Below, one piece after another: positions 8,492-17,027 of a stretch of DNA of 64,000 bases. Positions within the stretch are counted from its first letter, which is position 1. Each line of letters opens with the position of its first letter. Position numbers and translations under genes: made by a program. The notes below the pieces were generated by a model. That model did not search any database. It was not told where the DNA came from and saw only the letters and a program-made list of their open reading frames with translations. The stretch comes from CAZIUL01 sp964542475. GTDB lineage: Bacteria; Planctomycetota; B15-G4; CAYZWU01. The DNA lies in the NCBI GenBank assembly GCA_964542475.1, contig CAZIUL010000014.1:1-64000 (forward strand). Direction: 5' to 3'.

Positions 8492-10420
8492 ATGAACAAC
8501 ATCAAGCTGGAAATACGGCGTTTTTTGAACGAGGTGGCCGTACCGGGTAGGTATGTGGGCGGGGAAAAGAACTCGATCATAAAAGATCCGGGAAGCGTAA
8601 GCTACCGAATGGCGCTCTGCTATCCAGATGTTTACGAGATCGGGATGAGCCACTCGGGTCTTTCTGTCCTGTACCACCTGGCGAACGCGTACGAGGATGT
8701 CCTTTGCGAGAGGTGCTTTGCGCCGTGGCCGGATATGGCAAAGCGCATGAAGGATAACGACATCCCGCTGTTCAGCCTCGAAACGGCTTCAGCATTGAAA
8801 ACGTTCGACATGGTCGGCTTCTCGCTCCAACACGAGCTGCTCTATACCAACGTTCTATACATGCTCGGCCTTGCAGGAATCCCGTTTACATCCGCTGACA
8901 GGGGGGATGATTACCCGATCATCGCGGCAGGAGGCTTTGGAGCTCACGCGCCCGAGCCCATGGCGGATGTGGTCGACATTTTCCTTCCCGGTGACGGAGA
9001 GGTCACACTCCCCCAGGTGATCGATCTCTTCAAACAATGCAAGGCAGATGGTCTCCCCAAAAAAGAGATGCTGAAAGAGGCCGTCAAAAAGATGACGTTC
9101 GCCTACGTGCCGTCTTTTTACCGCCCCGAGCACGATGAAAACGGTTCCCTTTCAGGCATGACCCGGCTGCTGGATGAAGCGCCCCGCACAATCCGACCCG
9201 GGGTGCTCGAAGGGTTCGAACAGTTCCCGATCCCGGCAGCTCCGGTGCAGCCCGGCATACGCTGCGTCCACGACAGGATCACCCTCGAGATCATGCGCGG
9301 ATGCACGCGCGGATGCAGGTTCTGCCAGGCAGGGATGATCAAAAGGCCCGTGCGAACCCGCAGTCCTGAAACGCTTCTCAAAGCCGCCGGGAAGGTGTAC
9401 GCCGACACCGGGTACGACGAAATCTCGCTCTGCTCGCTTTCCTCATCCGATTACCCTCACCTCGAGCGGATGATGAATCTATTCAACGATAAGTTCGCAC
9501 CGCTGAAGGTGGGGCTTTCCCTGCCCTCCCTGAGAGTGCGCGACAACCTTAAGGAGATACCCGGGCTTGCCGCTGCAGTGAGAAAGGCGGGCATCACTCT
9601 CGCTCCTGAGGCCGCGACAGACAGGCTCCGCAAAAAGATAAACAAAAACACGACCAACGAGGATCTCGAACAAGGTGTCTTGAACGCATACAAGCTCGGC
9701 TGGCGCCGGGTCAAGCTCTACTTCATGATCGGCCTGCCCGGAGAAACCGAAAAAGATGTCCTTGCCATAGCACACATGGCCAAGCGTATTTCAATGCTCA
9801 GGAAGCGCGTGAGCCAGGGGCCGGCGCATGTGAACGTGAGCGTCTCCACCTTCGTTCCAAAGGCCCACACCCCTTTCCAGTGGTGTCCCATGTCATCGAA
9901 GGAGGAGATCAAGGAAAAGCACGGAATTCTTCTGGGAGCGGGGCTTCCAAAGCATGTAAGGCTCCGTTTTCACGACGCATCGATGAGTTTCGTGGAAGGA
10001 GTGCTGGCCCGGGGAGGGCGTGATCTGTACCCCGTAATTGAAGCCGCTTTCAAGAACGGATGCTGCTTTGACGCCTGGAAAGACCACTTTTCAGAGGCGC
10101 TCTGGGATAAAGCTTTTGAAGAGGCTGGAATCGATCCAAAGCCCGATCTCCACCGCGAAAGGATGCCGAAGGAGCTGTTTCCGTGGGATCACATCGATCC
10201 AGGCCCCTCTCGAAACTTTCTTCGAAACGAATACACCCGTTCCCAGACAGGGGAGGCAACTCCCTTTTGCCTTGGCCGGCAGTGCAACAACTGCGGCGTA
10301 GATCCGGTTCTCTGCGAAATTCAGGAAGAAAAGAGGCGGCAGCAGAGCGCCGCCCTCCACGAGAAAAGGATGTGCGCCGCTCCGTCGGCGCCGCAAACGG
10401 ACCCACGCCGGATGGATTAA
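8492..10420 (+). CDS. B12-binding-domain radical SAM protein, TIGR03960-like
   Basis: Radical SAM enzyme of 642 residues. The N-terminal cobalamin-binding-type Rossmann domain (about 35-190) contains VGFSLQHELLYTN and IIAAGGFGAHAPEPMAD. The radical SAM domain carries C271-x3-C275-x2-C278 (CTRGCRFC) for the 4Fe-4S cluster, and a Cys-rich end (CLGRQCNNCGVDPVLC) could bind another metal. The family is widespread in anaerobes, often fused or next to DUF2344; no such partner is seen and its reaction is not established. The last 30 or so residues, from EEKRRQQSAAL onward, are encoded by a dispersed family B repeat, and the TAA stop straddles the TA flank of repeat A copy 2. The natural C-terminus may have been altered. 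Confidence 0.85.
   Translation: MNNIKLEIRRFLNEVAVPGRYVGGEKNSIIKDPGSVSYRMALCYPDVYEIGMSHSGLSVLYHLANAYEDVLCERCFAPWPDMAKRMKDNDIPLFSLETASALKTFDMVGFSLQHELLYTNVLYMLGLAGIPFTSADRGDDYPIIAAGGFGAHAPEPMADVVDIFLPGDGEVTLPQVIDLFKQCKADGLPKKEMLKEAVKKMTFAYVPSFYRPEHDENGSLSGMTRLLDEAPRTIRPGVLEGFEQFPIPAAPVQPGIRCVHDRITLEIMRGCTRGCRFCQAGMIKRPVRTRSPETLLKAAGKVYADTGYDEISLCSLSSSDYPHLERMMNLFNDKFAPLKVGLSLPSLRVRDNLKEIPGLAAAVRKAGITLAPEAATDRLRKKINKNTTNEDLEQGVLNAYKLGWRRVKLYFMIGLPGETEKDVLAIAHMAKRISMLRKRVSQGPAHVNVSVSTFVPKAHTPFQWCPMSSKEEIKEKHGILLGAGLPKHVRLRFHDASMSFVEGVLARGGRDLYPVIEAAFKNGCCFDAWKDHFSEALWDKAFEEAGIDPKPDLHRERMPKELFPWDHIDPGPSRNFLRNEYTRSQTGEATPFCLGRQCNNCGVDPVLCEIQEEKRRQQSAALHEKRMCAAPSAPQTDPRRMD
10325..10393 (+). repeat. 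Dispersed hairpin repeat family B, inside the 3' end of the radical SAM gene
   Basis: Matches the units at 14240, 24400, 34815 and 58961: GAAAAGAGGCGGCA...GCCGCCCTCCA followed by GCGCCGCTCCGTCGGCGCC. It is translated here as the C-terminal tail of the upstream gene. Confidence 0.8.
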
Positions 10421-10595
10421 CCCGCTTATTTCATTCTCTTTGTCGCGAGGTGTCGTAAACTGTGTTGTGGCAAGGCGCATGCCAGGAGACGACCGCAGGC
10501 CTGTTCCTACAGGTTGAGGATCGTCTCCTGGCATGAAACGCAGCCACAGCGCAGTTTACGGTGCCGCAGCAGAAGAGGATGAAATATGCGGGTTA
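10418..10595 (-). mobile_element. Foldback MITE-like repeat family A, copy 2 (full length, inverted)
   Basis: A 178-bp copy in the opposite orientation to copies 1 and 3, bounded by TA at 10418-10419 and 10594-10595. The left TA supplies the TAA stop of the radical SAM gene. An ATG inside the right terminal repeat (10586) is in frame with the ABC transporter gene and could extend it by ten residues. The element separates two otherwise closely spaced rightward genes, and its hairpin could attenuate read-through. Confidence 0.85.
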
Positions 10596-10615
10596 ACGTG
10601 CAAAAAACCACTCCC

Positions 10616-12352
10616 ATGAAACGGTTCTCAACAGCGCTTGCTTTCCTCCCGCGGCACAAGCGTTTTCTCCTGGTCGGGCTCCTCGCCGTGATCCTGACGG
10701 TGAGCTTCGACCTGGGCTCCTCACTCGTTGTAAGGCACGGCATCAACCGGTTCAAAGAAGGGATCACCAGGGAGGCTCTGCTCGGGCTCACAGGCGTGAT
10801 CGTCGCCTTTGCCGTGCTCAAGAGCATCTCCCGCTACCTCATGCGCACCTGCATCATGGGTGCGGCGCGCCGGGTGGAAACGAAGTTGAGATCCGCCTAT
10901 TTCGACAAACTGAAACATCAGTCTCAATCGTACTTTCAGAAAACCAAAACCGGGGACCTGATCTCAAGGTGCAACTCGGACATCGAATCCGTTTGCATGT
11001 TCCTTGGCATGGGACTAATGCTGGGAACCCGCACCGTGCTGATGCTTCCGCTGGCGCTCGGGGTGCTTGCCTTTCTGAACATCAAGCTTGCGCTGTACGT
11101 CTCGATTCCGCTCGCGGGGATTTGTCTCACTGTCGGCGCGCTCTCGCCGTTCATACGCAGGCATGCCCTGAAAAGCCAGGAACGGCTGGCCGACATCTCC
11201 ACAATAGCGCAGGAAAACTTCAACGGCATCCGGATCGTCAAGGGCTACGTGTGCGAGGATACGTTCGTGCACAGGTTCGAAACCCTCGGGCGCGCCTACA
11301 TGGACTCGAACATGAGGCTCACAAGAGTACGCGGATTGACGCTCACCCTGATCCATGCGGTCAAGGACCTCGGCCTTCTTCTCATCATCATGGCGGGCGG
11401 GGCCGACCTCATCCGGGGAGAGCTGAGCACCGGGGATTTCTTTCTCTTCATCGATTACCTGCAGCGCCTGTTCTGGCCGATGATAGCGCTCGGCTGGCTG
11501 ATCGCCATGTACCACCGGGCAGGCGTCTCCATGAACAGGATCAACGAAGTCATCGAAGCCAGCCCCGACATCAGCGACCCATCCACCCCTGTCAGCCCGC
11601 AAGAAGAGGCATGCTCAATCGAGTTCGAAAACGTCAGCCTCTCGTACAACGGAAAGAAGGCGCTGGATGGCATCGCGCTCAAGATACAGGCGGGCAAAAC
11701 ATGCGCTGTCACGGGAAGGACCGGGTCAGGAAAATCAACACTCCTGAAGCTCGTGGTCAGGCTCGTCGACCCATCCGAAGGGCGGGTCGTTGTGCGCGGA
11801 TGCGACACGTCGAAACTCAGGCTCAAAGAGCTTAGAACCCTGGTTGGTTACGTGCCCCAGGAAGCGTTTCTCTTTTCGGATACGCTGAAAAACAACATCG
11901 AGTTCGGAAGCCACAACCCGCATCCCGAGGATGCCGAACATGCAGCCGATCTCGCCGGGCTCGGGGCTGACCTTCTGCGGCGCGGAGAAGGGCTATCGCA
12001 GGAAGTGGGCGAGAGGGGCATCATCCTTTCGGGCGGCCAGCGTCAGAGGGTCACGCTGGCAAGGGCGCTGATCATGAAACCGGAGGTGCTGCTTCTCGAC
12101 GATTGTTTTTCAGCGGTGGACACATCCACCGAAAAGGAGCTGCTCGAAAACCTGAAAACAACAAGGAAAGGCCGAACCACGGTCATGGTCTCCCTTCGCA
12201 TCGCCTCCATCCGGGATGCGGACCTGATCGTTTTTATGGAGGATGGCCGGATCACAGAGACAGGAACCCACGATGAGCTCATGGAGATGAAGGGAAGCTA
12301 CTTTTCTCTCCACAAGCAGCAGATGATGGAACAGGAGCTGAACGGTTTTTAA
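10616..12352 (+). CDS. ABC exporter subunit with degenerate ATPase site (heterodimer partner 1)
   Basis: Fused membrane-ATPase half transporter of 578 residues: six membrane helices (about 15-310), then an ATPase domain with Walker A GRTGSGKS (about 367-374) and signature LSGGQRQR. After Walker B (VLLLDD) the catalytic Glu is replaced by Asp, and the switch His is lost (VSLRIAS in place of xxHRxS). These are hallmarks of the degenerate-site subunit of heterodimeric exporters such as TM287/288 or MdlAB. The partner follows 49 bases downstream. The ATG at 10616 is used because the in-frame ATG at 10586 lies within a repeat; neither has a clear ribosome site. Substrate unknown (lipid, drug or peptide possible). 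Confidence 0.85.
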   Translation: MKRFSTALAFLPRHKRFLLVGLLAVILTVSFDLGSSLVVRHGINRFKEGITREALLGLTGVIVAFAVLKSISRYLMRTCIMGAARRVETKLRSAYFDKLKHQSQSYFQKTKTGDLISRCNSDIESVCMFLGMGLMLGTRTVLMLPLALGVLAFLNIKLALYVSIPLAGICLTVGALSPFIRRHALKSQERLADISTIAQENFNGIRIVKGYVCEDTFVHRFETLGRAYMDSNMRLTRVRGLTLTLIHAVKDLGLLLIIMAGGADLIRGELSTGDFFLFIDYLQRLFWPMIALGWLIAMYHRAGVSMNRINEVIEASPDISDPSTPVSPQEEACSIEFENVSLSYNGKKALDGIALKIQAGKTCAVTGRTGSGKSTLLKLVVRLVDPSEGRVVVRGCDTSKLRLKELRTLVGYVPQEAFLFSDTLKNNIEFGSHNPHPEDAEHAADLAGLGADLLRRGEGLSQEVGERGIILSGGQRQRVTLARALIMKPEVLLLDDCFSAVDTSTEKELLENLKTTRKGRTTVMVSLRIASIRDADLIVFMEDGRITETGTHDELMEMKGSYFSLHKQQMMEQELNGF

Positions 12353-12401
12353 GGGTCATTGCCTGCCGGACACGGTCGGGCAGGCTGAGCGACAGAAGGT
12401 A

Positions 12402-14225
12402 ATGAGCGAAACACTCGAAGAAAAGGCAAAAGCATCACAGAGCAGGATCGACATGAAACGCCTGCAGCGTCTCATCGGCTTTGCGCGCCCTTACGCCTTT
12501 ATGTTCGCTCTCAGCATCTTCCTTCTATTCGCCTCTTTTGCCATGGAAGCGGGGATCTTTCCCTGGATCGTTGAAAAGACCATTGACGGGCCTGTGAAGG
12601 CTGCTTCCGCGCTTGAAAACCCGGGTGAGGCTGAGCTCGAACCGTACATCGAGGAGATCATCCGCCTTGGCATGCTGTTTTTGTTTTTTTCGGCCCTTTG
12701 CGGGCTGATCAAGTTCTCCCAGACATACCTTATGGGACTCACCGGCCAGAAGGTCATTCTGGACATCCGGCAGCAGCTCGTTTCAAGGATGGAAACGCTC
12801 CCGCTCTCTTTCTATGATGTGAATCCCGTGGGCCGCCTCGTGACCCGAGTCACAAGCGATGTTGAAACGCTGAACGAGCTGTTCACCTCGGGATTCGTCA
12901 CCATTTTCTACGACTCGGTGAAGATCATAGGCATCGTTGTGATCCTGTACACGCTCCAGCCGCGTCTGACTATGGTGGTCGTTGCGGTCCTGCCGCTGAT
13001 GTGCGTGGCAGCTTTTGTCTTCCGGCACCGTGCCAGGAAGGCGTACAGGGCCGCCAGGGCGGCGATAGCGAACGTGAACTCGTTCCTGCAGGAAGCTATT
13101 CTCGGGATCAAGGAGGTCCAGCTCTTTACCAAAGAGAGTTGGGCCCAGGACAGGTTCGACAGCGTTTGCCGCGATCACCTCGGCACTCTGCTCAAGACGG
13201 TTTTCTACTATTCCGTTTTCTTCTCCGTTGTGAGCTTCTTTTCTGATTTGATCCTCGGAGGAACCTTCTTCGAGGGAGGATCCATGGTCGGGTCGGGCGA
13301 ACTCACGTTCGGGAGGTTCATCAGGTACTGGATGCTGCTCTACCTGATATTCGAACCGGTGCAGGAGCTCGCCGAAAGGTACAGCATACTCCAGTCGGCA
13401 ATGGCATCTTCCGAGCGTATATTCGGAATACTCGACCTCCCCACGGAATCGCCGTCAACAGCGGTTTTGAGGCCATTGGGCAGCGTCAATGGAGCGATTT
13501 CGTTCGAAAACGTTTCTTTCGCTTACGAGCCGGGAAAGCCCGTGATAGAGGATCTGTCTTTTGATGTGTGTCCAGGAGAACTGGTTGCCGTTGTCGGGGC
13601 CACGGGCGCCGGAAAAACTACGCTTGGAGCCCTTCTTCTGAAGCAATACGAGCCTTGTTCCGGTTGCATCCGTCTCGACGGCATCGACATCCGTCAAATC
13701 GACACACAAGCACTCAGAAAAAGAGTCGGAACAGTTCCGCAGGACGTTTTTCTTTTCAGCGGCTCTGTCGCTGACAATGTTCTGATGGAAAGAGAAAAGG
13801 TTCGAGATAGTAAACTCGAACGGATTCTGGAAGCTGCCGGCGCCATGAAGTTCGTCCGGGCGCTTCCTGAAGGGTGGAACACTCCTGTCATGGAGCGCGG
13901 CAGCACATTGAGTGTGGGCCAGAAACAGCTCATCGCTATTGCGAGGGCCTTGGCATATGACCCCGAAGTGCTGGTCCTTGACGAGGCCTACGCAAGCGTT
14001 GACACGAAAACGGAACGCCTTGTCCAGGCTGCAACAGGCCGTCTTCTACAAAACAGAACATCGATCGTGATTGCGCACAGGATCTCCACGATCATGAACG
14101 CGGACAGGATCCTGGTCATACACAAGGGAAAACTAAGGGAAATGGGAACGCACAAATCCCTGATCGCTGAAGGGGGGATTTATTCGAGGCTGTATGAGCT
14201 GCAGTTTGAGGGGAGGGAGGGATAG
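12402..14225 (+). CDS. ABC exporter subunit with canonical Walker motifs (heterodimer partner 2)
   Basis: Second half transporter, 607 residues: six membrane helices (about 30-330) and an ATPase domain with Walker A GATGAGKT starting at residue 399, Walker B LVLDEA with catalytic Glu, and switch His (IAHRIS). Its signature is LSVGQ rather than LSGGQ. That deviation falls in the composite site made with partner 1's altered Walker region, so the pair has one consensus and one degenerate ATP site, as expected for a heterodimeric type IV exporter. The gap to partner 1 holds a small GCCTGCC / GGGCAGGC hairpin. An AAGGT site precedes the ATG. Confidence 0.87.
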   Translation: MSETLEEKAKASQSRIDMKRLQRLIGFARPYAFMFALSIFLLFASFAMEAGIFPWIVEKTIDGPVKAASALENPGEAELEPYIEEIIRLGMLFLFFSALCGLIKFSQTYLMGLTGQKVILDIRQQLVSRMETLPLSFYDVNPVGRLVTRVTSDVETLNELFTSGFVTIFYDSVKIIGIVVILYTLQPRLTMVVVAVLPLMCVAAFVFRHRARKAYRAARAAIANVNSFLQEAILGIKEVQLFTKESWAQDRFDSVCRDHLGTLLKTVFYYSVFFSVVSFFSDLILGGTFFEGGSMVGSGELTFGRFIRYWMLLYLIFEPVQELAERYSILQSAMASSERIFGILDLPTESPSTAVLRPLGSVNGAISFENVSFAYEPGKPVIEDLSFDVCPGELVAVVGATGAGKTTLGALLLKQYEPCSGCIRLDGIDIRQIDTQALRKRVGTVPQDVFLFSGSVADNVLMEREKVRDSKLERILEAAGAMKFVRALPEGWNTPVMERGSTLSVGQKQLIAIARALAYDPEVLVLDEAYASVDTKTERLVQAATGRLLQNRTSIVIAHRISTIMNADRILVIHKGKLREMGTHKSLIAEGGIYSRLYELQFEGREG

Positions 14226-14239
14226 CGGTGTTCAAGGTA

Positions 14240-14327
14240 AGAAAAGAGGCGGCAACAGAGTGCCGCCCTCCAGACGAATCGGCATGTGCCGATTGGACAA
14301 TGGAGGGCGCCGCTCCGTCGGCGCCGT
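14240..14327 (+). repeat. Dispersed hairpin repeat family B
   Basis: Two adjoining hairpins, GGCGGCAACAGAGTGCCGCC and GGCGCC-GCTCCGTC-GGCGCC, separated by an AT-richer spacer with a TGCCGATTGGACAATGG segment also present at 24440-24462. Confidence 0.8.
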
Positions 14328-14337
14328 AGGACCAGCT

Positions 14338-14515
14338 TAGCCCGCATATTTCATCCTCTTCTGCTGCGGCACAGTAACCTGCGCCGTGGCTGCGTTTCAT
14401 GCCAGGAGACGATCCTCAACCTGTAGGAACAGGCCTGCGGTCGTCTCCTGACATGCGCCTTGCCACAACACAGTTTGCGGCACCTCGCGACGAAGAGTAT
14501 GAAATAAGCGGGTTA
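14338..14515 (+). mobile_element. Foldback MITE-like repeat family A, copy 3 (full length)
   Basis: A 178-bp copy bounded by TA at 14338-14339 and 14514-14515, in the same orientation as copy 1. Together with family B and C repeats it fills the 364-base gap between the ABC exporter and the asparaginase-like gene. Nothing else is seen in that gap. Confidence 0.85.
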
Positions 14516-14539
14516 GCGTCAGGCCCGGAAACACCGGGC

Positions 14540-14593
14540 TTCAGCCTGGCTCCGGTCCGGAATCCGGACGGGCGGTTCGCGAACCTCCCCTAC
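14540..14593 (-). repeat. Hairpins including repeat family C (GTAGGGG...), at the stop of the asparaginase-like gene
   Basis: Read on the minus strand, the unit starts GTAGGGGAGGTTCGCGAACC and continues into a second hairpin (GTCCGGATTCCGGAC). The TAG at 14590-14592 is the stop codon of the neighbouring gene. Confidence 0.7.
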
Positions 14594-15597
14594 AACCCTT
14601 CACCTTGCACGAGCTCGTTTTTTCCTCTGCCGTCTGAAACGGCATACGAGAACCCTTTCTGGACGCCGGCGCCGAATGTCTCCCCTTGCGGGGTCATTGC
14701 GAGAAAGGCCAGCTGGAACTTTCCCCGAAGAGGTTCCCCCGCTTTTTTTGCACGCTCCAGCGCCTCCATCACGGCTTCTTCCGGAGTAGCGCCCCTTCGC
14801 ATCATCTCAACAACAAGGAAAGAACCCAGGATTCGGATCGCCTCCTCTCCCACTCCCGTTGCAACTGCCGCGCCTGCCCTGTCATCAACATACATGCCGC
14901 AGCCTATCAAGGGGCTGTCCCCAACCCTTCCGGGGAGCTTGTACCCTAGACCGCTCGTTGTAACCGCGGCTGCCATGCGCCCGTTTACATCAAGAGCTAT
15001 CATCCCGATCGTGTCGTGACTGCCTTTGGGGGGGGCGCTGTTTTTGTTGCGGCTTTTTTTCCACTTCTCCCATGTTTTCCTAGTTTTTGGTGTCAAAAGG
15101 TCCTCTTCAACAAACCCTTTTGATTTTGCGAACTTGCAAGCACCATCTCCTACCAGCAGCACATGCGGTGTGTCTTCCATCACCTTCCTGGCAACAGATA
15201 CCGGATGCATGATTCCCTTCAATGCGGCCACTCCACCGCACCTCAAATCCGCACCGCTCATCACGGATGCGTCCAGTTCCACTACCCCGTCAGAGTTCGG
15301 GGTACCCCCGTAACCAACACTGCTGTTCTCCTTATCAGCCTCTATGACCCGGACACCGGCTTCCACGGCATCCATTGCCGCACCCCCGGACTCAAAAACT
15401 TTCATGCCCTCCCTGTTCGCCTTCATGCCGAACGGCCAGGTGGAAGCCAACACAGGGAAAAGGTCCTTCCCACGCCCGGATTGCCGGACCGCTCCGTAAC
15501 CCTTCAAAGCTATTCCAGCACCTAACGCTGTAGCACCGGAAACAACGAAATCACGCCTGGTCAACCCGGAGTGTAAGGTTTTGTCGTTGTTTGACAT
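14590..15597 (-). CDS. Tat-exported isoaspartyl peptidase / glycosylasparaginase-type Ntn hydrolase
   Basis: Predicted N4-(beta-N-acetylglucosaminyl)-L-asparaginase or isoaspartyl peptidase of 335 residues. The N-terminal TRRDFVVSGATALGAG is a twin-arginine signal. The mature protein contains GGAAMDAVEAGV, NSDGVVELDASVM and, midway, GSHDTIGMIALD, where the Thr is the expected autocatalytic nucleophile; VGDSPLIGCGMYVDD follows. These match the family's N-terminal and nucleophile blocks. The start at 15597 is preferred over upstream in-frame starts because it gives a normal Tat leader with GAGGAT upstream. Role: removal of asparagine from glycan stubs or repair/scavenging of isoaspartyl peptides outside the cytoplasm. 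The stop lies in a family C repeat. Confidence 0.85.
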   Translation of the reverse strand: MSNNDKTLHSGLTRRDFVVSGATALGAGIALKGYGAVRQSGRGKDLFPVLASTWPFGMKANREGMKVFESGGAAMDAVEAGVRVIEADKENSSVGYGGTPNSDGVVELDASVMSGADLRCGGVAALKGIMHPVSVARKVMEDTPHVLLVGDGACKFAKSKGFVEEDLLTPKTRKTWEKWKKSRNKNSAPPKGSHDTIGMIALDVNGRMAAAVTTSGLGYKLPGRVGDSPLIGCGMYVDDRAGAAVATGVGEEAIRILGSFLVVEMMRRGATPEEAVMEALERAKKAGEPLRGKFQLAFLAMTPQGETFGAGVQKGFSYAVSDGRGKNELVQGEGL

Positions 15598-15680
15598 GTT
15601 TACTGATCCTCGAACTTGGGGGATGTCTTTGTTATGGCAAAACACGTAAAACAACACATCATACACAGAACAGAAGACTA

Positions 15681-15759
15681 TAACCCGCTTATTTCGTACT
15701 CTTCGTGGCGAGGTACCGTTTACGGTGCCGCAGCAGAAGAGGATGAAATATGCGGGTTA
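15681..15759 (-). mobile_element. Repeat family A, copy 4 (short, core-deleted)
   Basis: A 79-bp unit with the same terminal repeats as the full copies (ACCCGCTTATTTCGTACTC ... AGGATGAAATATGCGGGT) and TA on both sides, but lacking the central 100 or so bases. The remaining arms still pair into a hairpin. Confidence 0.8.
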
Positions 15760-15763
15760 ACCC

Positions 15764-15805
15764 AAAAAAAGAGAAGGCGCCCTTGCGTTTCCGCAAACCG
15801 GCGCC
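15764..15805 (-). terminator. Intrinsic terminator on the minus strand
   Basis: Read on the minus strand, a GGCGCC...GGCGCC stem with an inner TTGCG/CGCAA stem closed by a GAAA loop is followed by TTCTC and seven T residues. It would end a leftward transcript, either of the sigma factor gene more than 400 bases upstream or of a separate small RNA. Confidence 0.7.
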
Positions 15806-16235
15806 CCCTCAGCTACAGGGTCCCATCCCCGTTATCCCTTGTTTTCCTTCGCTCTCTCTCTTCTCTTGCTCTATCAGTAGAACAAAACTCTTCCGGAACG
15901 CTCCCGGAGTTACCAGGATACGCCAGGCTTTACCACCGAGCCCGGGTGTACTTTTTTTTAATCCGCATCAGGAACTGCTTAGCAACCAATCATTGGGCAC
16001 GTTGAAACTCATTAACAGCCTGCTCTACAAATTTCAACATCACACTCTTACACTTTTTTAAGCGTAATCAGCTCCAGTATTGGGACAACTTTTTTCCGCC
16101 GGCAAAAAAAATCGCACCATTATGAGAGCTCAAGCCGCACGACTCTAAAAAATGTACTGGAATGCGATTGCGGGAAGGGCTAATGTCATTAATCACAAGG
16201 AATTACCCTTGTCGTCAAGGAGGCGGGCTTCCTTA
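15806..16235 (-). other. 430-base non-coding stretch upstream of a minus-strand terminator
   Basis: No convincing reading frame. On the minus strand it ends at a strong terminator and contains several GC-rich short complementary segments (for example CTCCGGGAGCG and GCGTTCCGG around 15890-15910). It could be a long 3' untranslated region of the sigma gene or hold a small RNA; no known RNA family was recognised. Confidence 0.35.
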
Positions 16236-16877
16236 TCAATTATCTTTGTCTTCGCTCAACCGCTTGTCTTCCCCAATTAATTGGATCAGTTTCTTCAAGC
16301 TCCTTGCGTAAAGCTTCTTTGTCGCGTCAGTGGATTTGTCAATTATTCGGCCGATCTCATCGTACGCGAGCTCATCCTTCATCCTCAGGATCAGGACCTT
16401 ACGCGGGATTTCCGGAAAACGGTTCAGAATACGCATGAACGCTTCTGTCTTCTCCTTGTTCATGGCTCTGGTGCTCGGACTCGGGTCCAAAGCAGGGGGA
16501 GAAACAACGCCTGACACAGTGGAATCATCTCCCCTGATTCGCTTTTGCTTCTTCAAATCGCGTTTCTCAGCGGCAAAATACCTTCCCTTGGTCTGAATCT
16601 TGTGGATGGACCTGGTTACTAGCCAGTTGAAAAAGGATCCGGAACCGTTGTATTTGAAGGTGGTTATGTCATTTATCACATCTTTCCACACCGATTGCGA
16701 AAGGTCCGTGCTGTCCACCTGGCTGAGAAGTTTTCCCCCTACCTTTTCCCGGATCTTGGCCATCAGCCTGTATTTGAACTTCTCATAAAGGCAGGACATG
16801 GCAGCCCGGTCACCGTTCTGAGAACGAATGATCAGCTCTTTTATTTCATCTTCTGAATAGCTGTTGTCATTATTCAT
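16236..16877 (-). CDS. ECF-type RNA polymerase sigma factor
   Basis: A 213-residue sigma-70 family factor lacking regions 1 and 3. Region 2 spans about residues 18-100, with DSTDLSQSVWKDV and FFNWLVTRSIHKI. Region 4 spans about 145-200 and is a helix-turn-helix around RKVLILRMKDELAYDEIGRI. The spacing and the DLxQxV motif resemble the ECF groups common in Planctomycetota. It is divergently arranged with a Ser/Thr kinase gene only about 150 bases away, a frequent pairing in that phylum in which the kinase may control the sigma factor (inference). No anti-sigma factor gene is adjacent. Confidence 0.85.
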   Translation of the reverse strand: MNNDNSYSEDEIKELIIRSQNGDRAAMSCLYEKFKYRLMAKIREKVGGKLLSQVDSTDLSQSVWKDVINDITTFKYNGSGSFFNWLVTRSIHKIQTKGRYFAAEKRDLKKQKRIRGDDSTVSGVVSPPALDPSPSTRAMNKEKTEAFMRILNRFPEIPRKVLILRMKDELAYDEIGRIIDKSTDATKKLYARSLKKLIQLIGEDKRLSEDKDN

Positions 16878-17027
16878 GTATTGCCCGCACCTTTATTATC
16901 CCCGATCGATTTCATATGAATGGTTATATCCTGTAAATTATGGTATTATTGTAAATACATAATTCAAGATTTTATCAGGCTCTTCGCACACCGAGAGGTT
17001 CAGCAGTCACCCGATATTTCAAACACG

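Noticed and set aside
10586..10615. ATG at 10586 as start of the first ABC subunit
   Set aside because: It lies within the terminal repeat of family A copy 2 and encodes ten residues unrelated to the family; ATG 10616 is more natural, though usage of 10586 cannot be excluded.
15681..15960. Possible tRNA or tmRNA in the GC-rich gap
   Set aside because: No cloverleaf, T-loop (GTTCRA) or CCA end could be found on either strand; the structure is explained by repeat A copy 4 plus a terminator.
16920..17027. N-terminal extension of the kinase from 16920
   Set aside because: The stretch is AT-rich, promoter-like and encodes an atypical Tyr/Ile/Cys-rich sequence; the kinase is more likely to begin at 17028.
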